DNA of 64,000 bases from Candidatus Methylomirabilis sp. GTDB taxonomy: Bacteria > Muiribacteriota > Ozemobacteria > Ozemobacterales > Ozemobacteraceae. Position 1 is the first letter of the stretch, and every line of letters begins with the position of its first letter. The translations under genes and the position numbers were made by a program. Shown one piece after another: positions 55,396-63,890 of this stretch. The notes beneath the pieces were generated by a model. The model was not told the origin of the DNA, made no database searches, and saw nothing but the letters and a program-made list of their open reading frames with translations. The stretch is from assembly GCA_020722725.1 (NCBI GenBank), contig DYKG01000010.1, positions 22,483 to 86,482 of the forward strand, written 5' to 3'.

Positions 55396-56522
55396 TTTTT
55401 TACCCTGCCGACGGTACAGCTTGAATATCCGGTAGTGCGACAGTTTGAATAGATTTTTCCTGATAAATCATGGTCTTCAGAAATCTCCTCAACCTTTCCC
55501 TTCAGAATTGCCAGGTCTCTTTTGGTGTTAATCGCATTGGTCCAGTAGCAAAGCCTTGCGCCTTTGGTGGCGACACGGGCAGTTTCGCCCATTAACATGA
55601 TGAAATTGTTTTCGTCAATCCAGTCAAAAATGTTGGAAAAATTGAAACAATCGATTGAGTTGTCGGGCTGGGAAAAAATAAATTGCTCCAGCTCGCCGCT
55701 AATGATCGAAAGATGGTTGATGTTTTGTTTTAAGGCGGAAAAATTGCTTTTTTTCAACCATGCCGGGCAGTTTTCAGGCCCGGGGTAGGTTTTATTAAAG
55801 GCAAAGAAAAGGTAAAAGTTGTCTTTCAGCGGTATGTCTCTGAAAATTCTCTCGGTCTGTCTTCTGAAAATCATGGCAGGGTGCTCATTTTTCCGGGCAT
55901 AGCGAAAATGGTCCTTGTGAAAAAAATGGTTCATGATCTGCTGGTTGAAAATCAGTGAACCAAAGCATCGCCAAAGCCGGATATTCCAGTATTTGTCGTA
56001 AATATCCTGCTGCTTTTGCAGATCGCCAGCCGAGAAAATTCTATTAATGCTTTCTTTGCCCTGAATAAGTTTAATAACTTTGGCAACCAGGCGTAAATAC
56101 CGATCCTGGCGACCACTAAGCATTATGCCGCTGCGAATTTTTTCAGAATGTGCTTTCCAGTAGCTTTTTGCATCATCACTGAGATGCTCAGAAACTCTGA
56201 TAAAAAGCTGTTCGCGGTTTGAGCAGGGTTTAAGGCCGAGAAACTGCCAGATTTCTTCATATTCAAGACTCAGGGCGGCGCCCTTTTTTATTTCCAGAAG
56301 AAAATTCTGTCGGGGATTGAAGTCGAGAGAGATGACATCGGCGCCTGATAAAATGCACTGGAGGCTGAAATCGCCACCCGAGGTAATTGAAAGAACCCTT
56401 TCGCCGTTCCTGGGTTTCAGACCTTCTGAAATGATGCGCTCGTCTTCCCATACTGTTGTATAGCCAACTTCTTTAAAAAAGTCAGCCCTGATGACTTCAC
56501 TGCGAATCTGGCTATCAGGCAT
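55392..56522 (-). CDS. BtaA-like S-adenosylmethionine:lipid 3-amino-3-carboxypropyltransferase (DUF3419)
   Basis: 376 residues from the ATG at 56522; the track start at 56702 lies inside the decarboxylase gene. The ATG overlaps that gene's stop by eight bases (ATGCCTGA) and gives a natural N-terminus. DUF3419/BtaA landmarks: VGYTTVWEDERIISEGL, GERVLSITSGGDFSLQCIL (SAM-binding glycine loop), ADVISLDFNPRQNFLLEIK and FNFSNIFDWIDENNF. BtaA moves the aminocarboxypropyl group of SAM to diacylglycerol, giving a homoserine ether lipid. BtaB, the N-methyltransferase for betaine lipid, is not in the window, so the product may be used differently here. Confidence 0.85.
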   Translation of the reverse strand: MPDSQIRSEVIRADFFKEVGYTTVWEDERIISEGLKPRNGERVLSITSGGDFSLQCILSGADVISLDFNPRQNFLLEIKKGAALSLEYEEIWQFLGLKPCSNREQLFIRVSEHLSDDAKSYWKAHSEKIRSGIMLSGRQDRYLRLVAKVIKLIQGKESINRIFSAGDLQKQQDIYDKYWNIRLWRCFGSLIFNQQIMNHFFHKDHFRYARKNEHPAMIFRRQTERIFRDIPLKDNFYLFFAFNKTYPGPENCPAWLKKSNFSALKQNINHLSIISGELEQFIFSQPDNSIDCFNFSNIFDWIDENNFIMLMGETARVATKGARLCYWTNAINTKRDLAILKGKVEEISEDHDLSGKIYSNCRTTGYSSCTVGRVKK

Positions 56523-57423
56523 GGAATTGCCTGCCGATTCGTTCGCCGAGCTTGACATAGGTTTCCGCCCCCGCTTTGCTGTTTTCAACCAGGTCATGGT
56601 CGAAGATAATACGATTTTTCCGGAAAAGAACCACCAGGGTTGAACCGCCAAATTGAAACAGACTTTTCTCGGTTCCTTTGGTGACACAAATTTCTGGTTC
56701 AAACAAATGTTTAATGCTGGCGATCAGAAAGCCCCCAATGTCAAGGAACGCAATTTCACCGAAGTTTAAACTTGAGAAGCCGGTATAGGTGCGCTTGTTC
56801 ATTGAATAAAAGTCAAGGTTGTTACCCTTTATCGGGCTTACGGAATAGTAATGACCTTTAATTTTAACCGGCTTGTGAGGAATTCCATCGCAGGGGAAAT
56901 GAATCCGGTGGTAATCCATAAGATACAGGCGAAGAACCATGGCAGCACCATCTGAAAACGCCGCCGATAGTCGGGAATCATTCAAAAGACTTTTCAGACT
57001 CACCTGCAGACCCTTAATCGGTAAAACTGAATCTGGCGATATTTTATCAAAAACCAGGAGTTTGCCATCTCCAGGTGCAATAAAAACATCTTTTGAAAAA
57101 TTGATGGTTCGGGCATTTTTTTTCAGCCTGCGGGTAAAGAAGTCATTCAAGCTTCTGAAACGGTGAAAGGGCTTTTCTGCTTCATTGATATCGATGCCGG
57201 TTTTTTGGGCAAACTTTTCAATCAGATGACGTGAAACCGAGCTGTTGGCGAAATTCTCGATCAGGCAATGAAGAAAGCGGTTTTCCATCAGCCAGGGTCT
57301 GAATTTGATGCCGTCGGGGTTGTTGTACAGCCAGGCGAAAAATCCACCTGAAACTATTTTTTCCTGGCATCGTTCACCGCTGCTGCGGATAACGTAAGTT
57401 TGAGACTGCGGGTCATTCGTCAT
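56515..57423 (-). CDS. Phosphatidylserine-decarboxylase-family pyruvoyl enzyme
   Basis: 302 residues. PSD landmarks: FHRFRSLNDFFTRRLK, FIAPGDGKLLVFDKI, LYLMDYHRIHFPCDG with the catalytic His, and GGSTLVVLFRKNRI near the C-terminus, the self-cleavage site (expected between Gly260 and Ser261, forming the pyruvoyl group). It belongs to the longer PSD class II-like form. The family removes the alpha carboxyl from serine head groups of lipids. It overlaps the BtaA-like gene by eight bases, so the two are coupled, and no phosphatidylserine synthase is near. It could decarboxylate the homoserine head group instead (inference). Confidence 0.88.
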   Translation of the reverse strand: MTNDPQSQTYVIRSSGERCQEKIVSGGFFAWLYNNPDGIKFRPWLMENRFLHCLIENFANSSVSRHLIEKFAQKTGIDINEAEKPFHRFRSLNDFFTRRLKKNARTINFSKDVFIAPGDGKLLVFDKISPDSVLPIKGLQVSLKSLLNDSRLSAAFSDGAAMVLRLYLMDYHRIHFPCDGIPHKPVKIKGHYYSVSPIKGNNLDFYSMNKRTYTGFSSLNFGEIAFLDIGGFLIASIKHLFEPEICVTKGTEKSLFQFGGSTLVVLFRKNRIIFDHDLVENSKAGAETYVKLGERIGRQFHA

Positions 57424-57510
57424 TTTTATTTCCTGATACGGCCATTTCTAATCGATGGAGTTCATTTTTTATTCTAACAAAACAGACTGGCCCTGGCAAT
57501 TTTCGTAAAT

Positions 57511-58461
57511 TCATTGCCAGACGAGTGTTCGACTAAGCAGCATTTCGCCGAGTAAAATAACCAGGTTCAGAAAGAGATAAACAACCCCGGCTGCCATAAT
57601 TTGGAAATTGCTGCGGTTTTTCCGAAAAACAAACAGAAGAAAATAAACGGTGCAAAGCAGCAAGACCATAGCCAATAGTCCAAGAGCGGTGTCACTGATC
57701 GGATGCTGGCGACTCAGATAAAAGATTATCAGAAACTGTGAATACATCAGGCCAAGTGTTACAAATACAGAGTTTTTCAGGCCGAAAAGCAGGCTGTAGG
57801 TCATGTATTCAGTCTCTTTTTCCGGAGCCCGAATTTTTCGGGTGAATTCCCAGATTATTCCGAAAAACCAGAACCAGGTTGCCAGCAATAAGGGTTCGAA
57901 GCGCCAGATCGGAAGCTTGAAAGAATTGCCAGGAATCGAAATTATATATATTGCTGTCATGAGAGTTAGCGGGTTGTGGGTTAAGAACGAATATAAAAGA
58001 CTACCGGCAATGTATTCAGGATAAAAAAAGTATTTGAAAGTAAAAAAGGCAAAGAGCCCGAGTGCGAGAAAAGTCAGAATGCCTGCAGGGAAGATGGTGT
58101 TGAGAAGGAACATCAGTTCATAAATAACCACCATTACTATCCAGAGATCGGTTTCTAAAACTCGTCCTGACGGTAATGGCCGCTCGGGAAAAAATACCAA
58201 ATCGACTTCTCGATCTTTGAGTTCATCAGCAACCCGTAAGAAAAGCATGAAAAGAAAACAGGTCAAAACGCCGATCAGGGCGTTGCCATTGACAAGAATT
58301 TTGTCTGCATCATTTATCCAGAAAAACAGGGTGTAAAGGCAGAAAAACTGCAGGTTGGCAAGAATCAGAGCCGCGGGTGGGGGATAGGTTTCCCAAAGGT
58401 AAACCATCAATCGGCTGAAAAAAGTGCTTTTTATCTTATCGGTGGTGTTAATTTCGTTCAT
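57511..58461 (-). CDS. UbiA-family prenyltransferase
   Basis: 316 residues with about eight to nine membrane helices. The Asp-rich substrate motif is present: LRVADELKDREVDLVFFPERPLPSGRV; the second polar loop reads TRKIRAPEKETEYMTYSLLFG. UbiA proteins transfer prenyl groups from diphosphates to aromatic or other acceptors within the membrane. This subgroup is common in uncharacterised clusters and its acceptor is unknown. The start overlaps the PP-loop fragment by four bases (ATGA); an 87-base gap separates it from the decarboxylase gene. Confidence 0.82.
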   Translation of the reverse strand: MNEINTTDKIKSTFFSRLMVYLWETYPPPAALILANLQFFCLYTLFFWINDADKILVNGNALIGVLTCFLFMLFLRVADELKDREVDLVFFPERPLPSGRVLETDLWIVMVVIYELMFLLNTIFPAGILTFLALGLFAFFTFKYFFYPEYIAGSLLYSFLTHNPLTLMTAIYIISIPGNSFKLPIWRFEPLLLATWFWFFGIIWEFTRKIRAPEKETEYMTYSLLFGLKNSVFVTLGLMYSQFLIIFYLSRQHPISDTALGLLAMVLLLCTVYFLLFVFRKNRSNFQIMAAGVVYLFLNLVILLGEMLLSRTLVWQ

Positions 58462-58997
58462 CTTATTAGACCGAGCAGCCTGCCATCGAAAGAAAGAACA
58501 TTTTCAAGAACGCTGCCGCAATCAAGAGTCTTTTGTGTATAGGCAACCGCTTTTTTCATTTCGCAGTCGAAGTGGTCGTGGGGCTGATCTGCTGCCGGGC
58601 GTTGCCATCCAGGTTCAGATTCGAGAAGCTTTTTCATCTGCTCTTCGTCGTTCGGGTGATGAACGAAATAAAATAAATGTTCAATTAAAGTTTTGTCTTC
58701 GCCAATGGTTAGATTTTTGGGTAATACATCTTTTATATCAACTTCATCAAGGCCAATCGTTTTAAGGAATTTTTCGGCTCGCTGCAGCATCATCTGCAAA
58801 TGCTCCAGCTGTGGTCGATGGGAGAACGAATCGAGATGTTCCAAAATTCGCCGTCTTGAATGAGGAAAATGGAATTTTCCATAGAGTTGCCCATCATCTA
58901 GCCCCCAGACCACCAGTGGAACATTTTCCCTTCTGGCAATTTCGGTCATGACCAGAGACCCGAGAATGCTGGTGCACATGTGGCAGGGGCTTACCAC
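58458..58997 (-). pseudogene. N-terminally truncated PP-loop (N-type ATP pyrophosphatase) protein
   Basis: 179 codons from a GTG at 58997. SPCHMCTSILGSLVM and REN-VPLVVWGLDDGQ match the second half of the PP-loop ATP pyrophosphatase fold, where a CxxC pair and an alpha/beta unit follow the nucleotide-binding half, but the SGGxDS loop is absent. The reading frame continues upstream in the same frame as OleD without a stop until the OleD TGA at 59040, adding about 14 residues with no start codon and no ribosome binding site. The gene probably lost its 5' half. It remains coupled to the UbiA gene by a four-base overlap. A functional half-protein cannot be excluded. Confidence 0.6.
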
Positions 58998-59039
58998 GAG
59001 AACTGGTTGTAAGAACGCATCGACAGCAGCGATTGGCGG

Positions 59040-60062
59040 TCATTTCTTATGGTAGAATTCTTTAAGGCGTTTCATGCCTTCTTCGATGCTGACCTTCGGA
59101 ACATACCCGAAATCTTTTTTTGCAGCACTGATGTTGAACCAGTGAGAAGTTGACAGTTCTCGGGCAACCCATCTGGTAATTGGTGGTTCGCCTTCGAGTT
59201 TGAAATTTTTCCAGGCAAATTCGCAGACTGCCCCCACCGCTTTGGCAAGCCATGGTGGAATAGTGGCTGAAACCGGGGCTAATCCGGCTGCTCCGATAAT
59301 GCCGTTGACGATTTCCTTTATTGTTTTTGGTTCGCCATTGGTGATGAAATAAGCTTTGCCACAAACAGGTGAACCGTTGTACAGGCGTTCAGCCGCGAGA
59401 ATGTGCGAATCGGCGGCGTTGTCGATGAAAACCGTGTCGATTTTATTATTGCCGTCACCGACAAATTTAAGTTTGCCTGCTTTGGCTTTGCTGATCAGAC
59501 GCGGGCCAAGATGATTGTCGCCGGGACCCCAGATGAGATGCGGGCGCAGGGCAACGGTGGCAAGTTCTGCAGAATTGGCTTTGAGAGCCATTTGCTCGGC
59601 TTTTGCCTTGGTTTCGGGATAATAGGCGTCGAAATGAGAAGGGTAGTGGAGCTGATTTTCATCGGCTCCTTCGATATTGCCGTGCGAGAAAACAACGCTG
59701 GGCGAACTGGTGTAAACCAGACGACTGACTTTGTTTTTTAAACATGCGTTTAAAATGTTTTCGGTTCCATTGACATTAATTCTTACATATTCAGAGCAGG
59801 GCTCTTCGACCCCTGCTTTGGCTGCAGTGTGAAAAACAATGTCACAACCGGCTACTGCACGGTTTACCAGTTCCGCATCAGAGATTTCGCCCTGAAAAAT
59901 TTCACAGCCTTTTTTCTGCAGATCCGGGTAGTTTTTTCGGCACAAGACTCTGACTTTCAGCTTTTTTTCAAGCAGCTGTCTGACAATTGCACGTCCAAGA
60001 AAACCGCTTCCACCTGTTACGAGAGCAATCTGACCTTCAACCAGGGGTCTGAGTTCGCACAT
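59040..60062 (-). CDS. oleD: OleD: NAD(P)-dependent 2-alkyl-3-ketoacid reductase
   Basis: 340 residues, short-chain dehydrogenase/epimerase fold. VTGGSGFLGRAIVRQL is the NAD(P) loop; the catalytic Tyr and Lys sit in YYPETKAKAEQ; VALRPHLIWGPGD and SKAKAGKLKFVGDG fit the 3-beta-hydroxysteroid-dehydrogenase-like group to which OleD belongs. OleD reduces the beta-keto acid made by OleA to a beta-hydroxy acid. The assignment rests on the full neighbouring set OleA-OleB-OleC. The ATG has GAGG six bases upstream and follows the oleC stop by two bases. Confidence 0.88.
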   Translation of the reverse strand: MCELRPLVEGQIALVTGGSGFLGRAIVRQLLEKKLKVRVLCRKNYPDLQKKGCEIFQGEISDAELVNRAVAGCDIVFHTAAKAGVEEPCSEYVRINVNGTENILNACLKNKVSRLVYTSSPSVVFSHGNIEGADENQLHYPSHFDAYYPETKAKAEQMALKANSAELATVALRPHLIWGPGDNHLGPRLISKAKAGKLKFVGDGNNKIDTVFIDNAADSHILAAERLYNGSPVCGKAYFITNGEPKTIKEIVNGIIGAAGLAPVSATIPPWLAKAVGAVCEFAWKNFKLEGEPPITRWVARELSTSHWFNISAAKKDFGYVPKVSIEEGMKRLKEFYHKK

Positions 60063-60064
60063 AT

Positions 60065-61732
60065 TTATCCTCTGCTTTTAAGAATTTCGCCGGCCCATTT
60101 TGCCAGCAGTTCGCGTCCAATTTTGGCGTTATGCCTGATATCAACGGGAAAACCGGGATGAAGCAGAAAATGCTGTATGTTTTTAGTGTGTTCGTATTTT
60201 GCGCCCAGTTCTTTCAATTCATCGATCAGTACAGTCGTGTTCAAATCTTTTATGCCTTTTTCAAGCTCAACACAAATGACCGGCATCTGTTCGCCTGGCT
60301 TACCGACTCCTACCAGTGCAGTTCTGAAAACTTTAGGGTGCTGATTGAATACCCGTTCACAGGGAATTGTAAACAAAACCTGCTCGGCAGTCTGCACCCG
60401 GTGGGTTTTGCGTCCACAAAACCAGAGTCTTCCCTTTTCGTCGATGCGTCCCACATCGCCCATGCGATGCCAGACTTCATCGCCCTCAGCGATCTTTGCC
60501 AGCCTGGTGTTTTCGGGACGACGGTAATACTGACGGGTGACAATCGGTCCTTTGACCACTATTTCGCCGATTTGCCCGGCAGGAAGAACCAGGGTGTCAG
60601 ACCAGTTGTCAATCGGGTCATCAATCAATTTTATAATTCTTACCTTAACCTGTTTCAGCGGATAACCAACGCAGGTACCTCCGCCAGAATCAGTTTCTGC
60701 TGCAGTTTCGTCAAGAATTGTCCGGCTTCCGATTGAGGTAACCGGCAGTGCCTCAGTAGCACCGTAGGGTGTGAATATTTCAACATTTTCACCCAGCATC
60801 CGGTGAAATCTTTGCAGAATATCGTTTCGAGCAGGTGCCCCACAGGAAATAGCCCGTTTAATCGATGGCAGGTTAATTCCATGCTCGACCCCGTAGCGGC
60901 TGAGTGTGTCAACCAGTGCCGGTGACCCGAACATCATCGTTGCTCCATTGTCTTCAATTGCTTCAATAAGCTTTTTCGGGTTGGCTTTGGCCGGTTTGGT
61001 GGCATCCATTTCGGGAATAACTGCGGTCATTCCGAGACAAACATCGAAGAGTCCAAACAGCGGAAAAGTTGCCAGATCGACGTCTTCGCTGGTGATGTCG
61101 TAGGTCTGCTGAATGAAGCGAACCTGATTGGTCAGAATACCATGGGTGTAAACTGCGCCTTTTGAAACTCCGGTGCTGCCGGAAGTAAACATGATCGCGC
61201 CCATTTCTTCAGGGCCGAGATTCTCTATTTCAACCTGAGTGCCATCGGCATCACGCAGATCTTTATAGCGATGGCCTCCCCAGAATAGTCTTGGGCCAAG
61301 AGTGACGTTGCAGTTTATCGATTCTGGTGCCCAACGAAGAATTACTCTTAAAATGTGTGCCGGAGTGATGCCGATGAATGCCTCAGGTTCAGCTTCGCCA
61401 ATGCATTTTCGCAGATTCAATATGCCCATACCCGGGTCGATCATTACCATTACAGCACCAAGCTTTGAAAGGGCAAAAAAAGTTACGAAAAGATCGATTC
61501 CGGGTTTAATCATTACCACGGTTTTAGTGCCGCGTTTAATCCCGATTTTGCGCAATCCACGGGCATATCGATTGGTTTCCTCTTCGAGCTGCTTGAAGGT
61601 CAGATGGGTATAAGCAACCCTGCCGGCCCGGTCACGCCCGGTCGGAACGGCGATTGCACGTTTATGCGGGGTAATTCCGGCATAATGCCGAATGAATTCA
61701 GCCATATTGGTGAATGAATCTGTGGCAGACAT
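60065..61732 (-). CDS. oleC: OleC: AMP-dependent beta-lactone synthetase
   Basis: 555 residues, ANL superfamily. The ATP loop is IMFTSGSTGVSKGAVYTHG, then FTPYGATEALPVTSIG, and HRMGDVGRIDEKGRLWFCGRKTHRVQT; the start is MSATDSFTNMAEFIRHYA. OleC adenylates beta-hydroxy acids and closes them to beta-lactones rather than making an acyl-CoA. The presence between OleB and OleD makes this specific call stronger than generic acyl-CoA ligase. Confidence 0.9.
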   Translation of the reverse strand: MSATDSFTNMAEFIRHYAGITPHKRAIAVPTGRDRAGRVAYTHLTFKQLEEETNRYARGLRKIGIKRGTKTVVMIKPGIDLFVTFFALSKLGAVMVMIDPGMGILNLRKCIGEAEPEAFIGITPAHILRVILRWAPESINCNVTLGPRLFWGGHRYKDLRDADGTQVEIENLGPEEMGAIMFTSGSTGVSKGAVYTHGILTNQVRFIQQTYDITSEDVDLATFPLFGLFDVCLGMTAVIPEMDATKPAKANPKKLIEAIEDNGATMMFGSPALVDTLSRYGVEHGINLPSIKRAISCGAPARNDILQRFHRMLGENVEIFTPYGATEALPVTSIGSRTILDETAAETDSGGGTCVGYPLKQVKVRIIKLIDDPIDNWSDTLVLPAGQIGEIVVKGPIVTRQYYRRPENTRLAKIAEGDEVWHRMGDVGRIDEKGRLWFCGRKTHRVQTAEQVLFTIPCERVFNQHPKVFRTALVGVGKPGEQMPVICVELEKGIKDLNTTVLIDELKELGAKYEHTKNIQHFLLHPGFPVDIRHNAKIGRELLAKWAGEILKSRG

Positions 61733-61750
61733 CTAACAGCTCCTGACTTC

Positions 61751-62644
61751 TCAGGCTTTTTGCCCGAACAGGCTGCGCATCAATTCAAATACTTGTTTGC
61801 CGACGTCTTCCAGAAGATAGTGACCGGCATGGAAACTGTGGGCCCAGGCAGCGGGAAAACGCCTTTTCCATTCATTGTAAAATGGGCGTGAAAATACGAA
61901 GTCTTTGCGGCCGAAGCAGATCAGCATGGGGTTCCCTGCAAGGTTGACCAGCCCGTTTTCAATGCGTAAAAGCTCGTTGTAAGATGGGTCTTCGGGCATC
62001 AGGGGAATATCCTGAACGAAGCGCGTTGTTGCAACCCGGTTTGCCGGGCAGTCGTAGGGAGAAGTGAAGCCTTCGCGCACTTTGGCCGAAAGGCCCTTGA
62101 TCGCACAGGTATAGCTGGCGATCACCGAAAAAGCATTGAAAGTGCGGTTGATTTCTGCGCCCAGATCGGTGTTGCGGAACATCCAAATCGGCCATGGAAA
62201 AGGACAATCGACGGGCAATCTGAAGGCTGCCGTATTCATTACAATCAAACGTTTGATTTTTTCCGGGTGGCGGGTTGCGTAACCCATTCCAATGGCTCCG
62301 CCCCAGTCATGAACCGCCAGATTAATTGGTTCAGTAAGTTGAAGGCTGTCTAGCAGAGCTTCCAGATTGTTGATGTGCTCGGTAAGAGTATAACCAAAAT
62401 CATCGATGCCGGGTTTGTCTGATAGCCCGCAGCCAACGTGGTCTGGCGCTATGGTTCGCATATCGGGGCAAAACTCTCTGATCATGTCGCGGTATAGAAA
62501 AGACCACGATGGGTTGCCGTGCACCATTACCAGAGGCTCGCCTTTACCCTCGTCGACATAATGCTGTCGAATTCCATTGCTGTGATGAAAGAAATTTTCT
62601 TTAAAAGGGTAGATATCTGCAAATTTGTTGCGATCAAAAGCCAT
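61751..62644 (-). CDS. oleB: OleB: alpha/beta-hydrolase, beta-lactone decarboxylase
   Basis: 297 residues, haloalkane-dehalogenase-like alpha/beta hydrolase. The oxyanion region is MVHGNPSWSFLYRD, the nucleophile is Asp113 in AVHDWGGAIGMGYA (Asp rather than Ser), and the late His lies in HSFHAGHYLLED. Asp as nucleophile fits OleB, which opens the beta-lactone and releases CO2 to yield the long-chain cis-olefin. The gene starts directly after oleA ends. Confidence 0.9.
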   Translation of the reverse strand: MAFDRNKFADIYPFKENFFHHSNGIRQHYVDEGKGEPLVMVHGNPSWSFLYRDMIREFCPDMRTIAPDHVGCGLSDKPGIDDFGYTLTEHINNLEALLDSLQLTEPINLAVHDWGGAIGMGYATRHPEKIKRLIVMNTAAFRLPVDCPFPWPIWMFRNTDLGAEINRTFNAFSVIASYTCAIKGLSAKVREGFTSPYDCPANRVATTRFVQDIPLMPEDPSYNELLRIENGLVNLAGNPMLICFGRKDFVFSRPFYNEWKRRFPAAWAHSFHAGHYLLEDVGKQVFELMRSLFGQKA

Positions 62645-63685
62645 TTACCACTCCCATCCGAGCATCATGCTGTTCAATCCGCTGCCAATACCGATGAACC
62701 CGACTTTCTGTTTTTTCTCTAAGAACCCGCGTTCCTGGGCAATTGCCGCGGTAACCGGCAATGAAACGGTACCCATATTGCCGAGAAAGGTGAAAGTGCT
62801 GAAATCCTTTTCGATTCCAAGACCAAGGTTATTGAGAATTGCATCACGGTTGGCACTGGCAACCTGATGCGAAATAATGCGATCGAGCTGTTCGGGCGTC
62901 CAGCCCATTTCTTTGAAAAATGCGGCACCGACTTTTCTGATCAGGTCGCCACCGTGTCTAAGCATGCCAATTGCATTGGTTTCCATCATCTGGGGGGCGC
63001 GTGCAGGAATTCTCTGGTCAGCGCCCCAGCGGCACATGCGATGGTGTTCGGGAGCCGACATGGTGACTCCACCCATCAATTTTGGTCCCTGATATCCGTA
63101 TGAACCATCGGAAAGAACGACGCCGACAGCGCCAGAGCCACCGGTCATGGTTGCCAATGCCTGCTTGAAAAACTCCATCGAGCCTTCTTCCAGCATGCGC
63201 TGAATCATGACCTGAGTAATTTCGCGGGCGGTTTCGCAGGCAACAACCAGCCCGGCTTTGATCTGGCCGAGTTCAATTCGATTGGCAACATCGATGATTC
63301 CGTTCATAACACCGAGACAGGCGTTTGAAATATCCTGAATGAATGAATCGGCGGGAACTTTGAGTTCAGCGCCCACATGGCAGGCGGTGGCCGGTTCGTA
63401 ATTATCTCGGCAAACCCCGCAATAAACAACGGCTCCGATATCTTCGATCGGCACATCGGTTTCGGCCATGGCTTTTTTTGCTGCTTTCGCCGCTTCGACG
63501 GCATTGATGTGACCTGGGTTCCACCATCGCCGCTCGCGTATTCCGGTTAATGCCTCAAGCTGACCGGGCTGAAGGTACAACCTGCGATAAAGGGGTGCAA
63601 GCTGTTCTTCGATCCAGGTCGAAGTAATTACGTTTTGCGGCAGCTCGTAGCCGATGGCTTCTAGAAAGACTCTGCTGAATTTCAT
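62645..63685 (-). CDS. oleA: OleA: acyl-CoA head-to-head condensing thiolase
   Basis: 346 residues from the ATG at 63685 (MKFSRVFLEAIGYELPQ), which matches the usual OleA N-terminus; the track start is 17 codons earlier. FabH/thiolase fold: GIRERRWWNPG, the active Cys123 in ISNACLGVMNGI, the Asn/His region ISHQVASANRD, and the C-terminal GIGSGLNSMMLGWEW. OleA condenses two acyl-CoAs to a 2-alkyl-3-keto acid, the first step of olefin synthesis. It opens the operon; the ribosome binding site is weak. Confidence 0.9.
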   Translation of the reverse strand: MKFSRVFLEAIGYELPQNVITSTWIEEQLAPLYRRLYLQPGQLEALTGIRERRWWNPGHINAVEAAKAAKKAMAETDVPIEDIGAVVYCGVCRDNYEPATACHVGAELKVPADSFIQDISNACLGVMNGIIDVANRIELGQIKAGLVVACETAREITQVMIQRMLEEGSMEFFKQALATMTGGSGAVGVVLSDGSYGYQGPKLMGGVTMSAPEHHRMCRWGADQRIPARAPQMMETNAIGMLRHGGDLIRKVGAAFFKEMGWTPEQLDRIISHQVASANRDAILNNLGLGIEKDFSTFTFLGNMGTVSLPVTAAIAQERGFLEKKQKVGFIGIGSGLNSMMLGWEW

Positions 63686-63707
63686 AGTTAATCTGCTTGG
63701 TCGAAAA

Positions 63708-63736
63708 AGAATAGCAGACTTAACTTTTAATAGCAA
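63708..63736 (-). promoter_or_regulatory. Promoter of the ole/lipid operon
   Basis: On the minus strand: TTGCTA, a 17-base spacer, TATTCT, 22 bases before the oleA ATG. Each hexamer matches four of six positions. It is the only good candidate upstream of the ten-gene run, next to the IS630 remnant. Confidence 0.45.
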
Positions 63737-63756
63737 CTTTTAGCGCAAAATCTTTG

Positions 63757-63858
63757 TGGGCACCTGATGAATGTATCACCACACATGAAGCATTAGAAAA
63801 TGTTACGCAACAGGATGCCTTTGGCTGGTTCAAACATTGCTGGTATGCAACATTTTGA
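63757..63858 (+). mobile_element. IS630-family transposase C-terminal remnant
   Basis: In one plus-strand frame ending at a TGA, the sequence reads HEALENVTQQDAFGWFKHCWYATF, which matches the conserved C-terminal end of IS630-family transposases (ALxxxTPxDAxGWFxHCGY). The catalytic DDE region is absent and no terminal repeats were found. It lies just upstream of the ole operon promoter and may mark a past insertion or rearrangement there. Confidence 0.7.
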
Positions 63859-63890
63859 AATGCCATAGCGTGTTACGAAGTCCAAGTCAT

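Noticed and set aside
59040-59042. TGA of oleD as a selenocysteine codon leading into the PP-loop frame
   Set aside because: OleD is complete at this point, no hairpin resembling a SECIS element follows, and no selenoprotein context is present; deletion is simpler.
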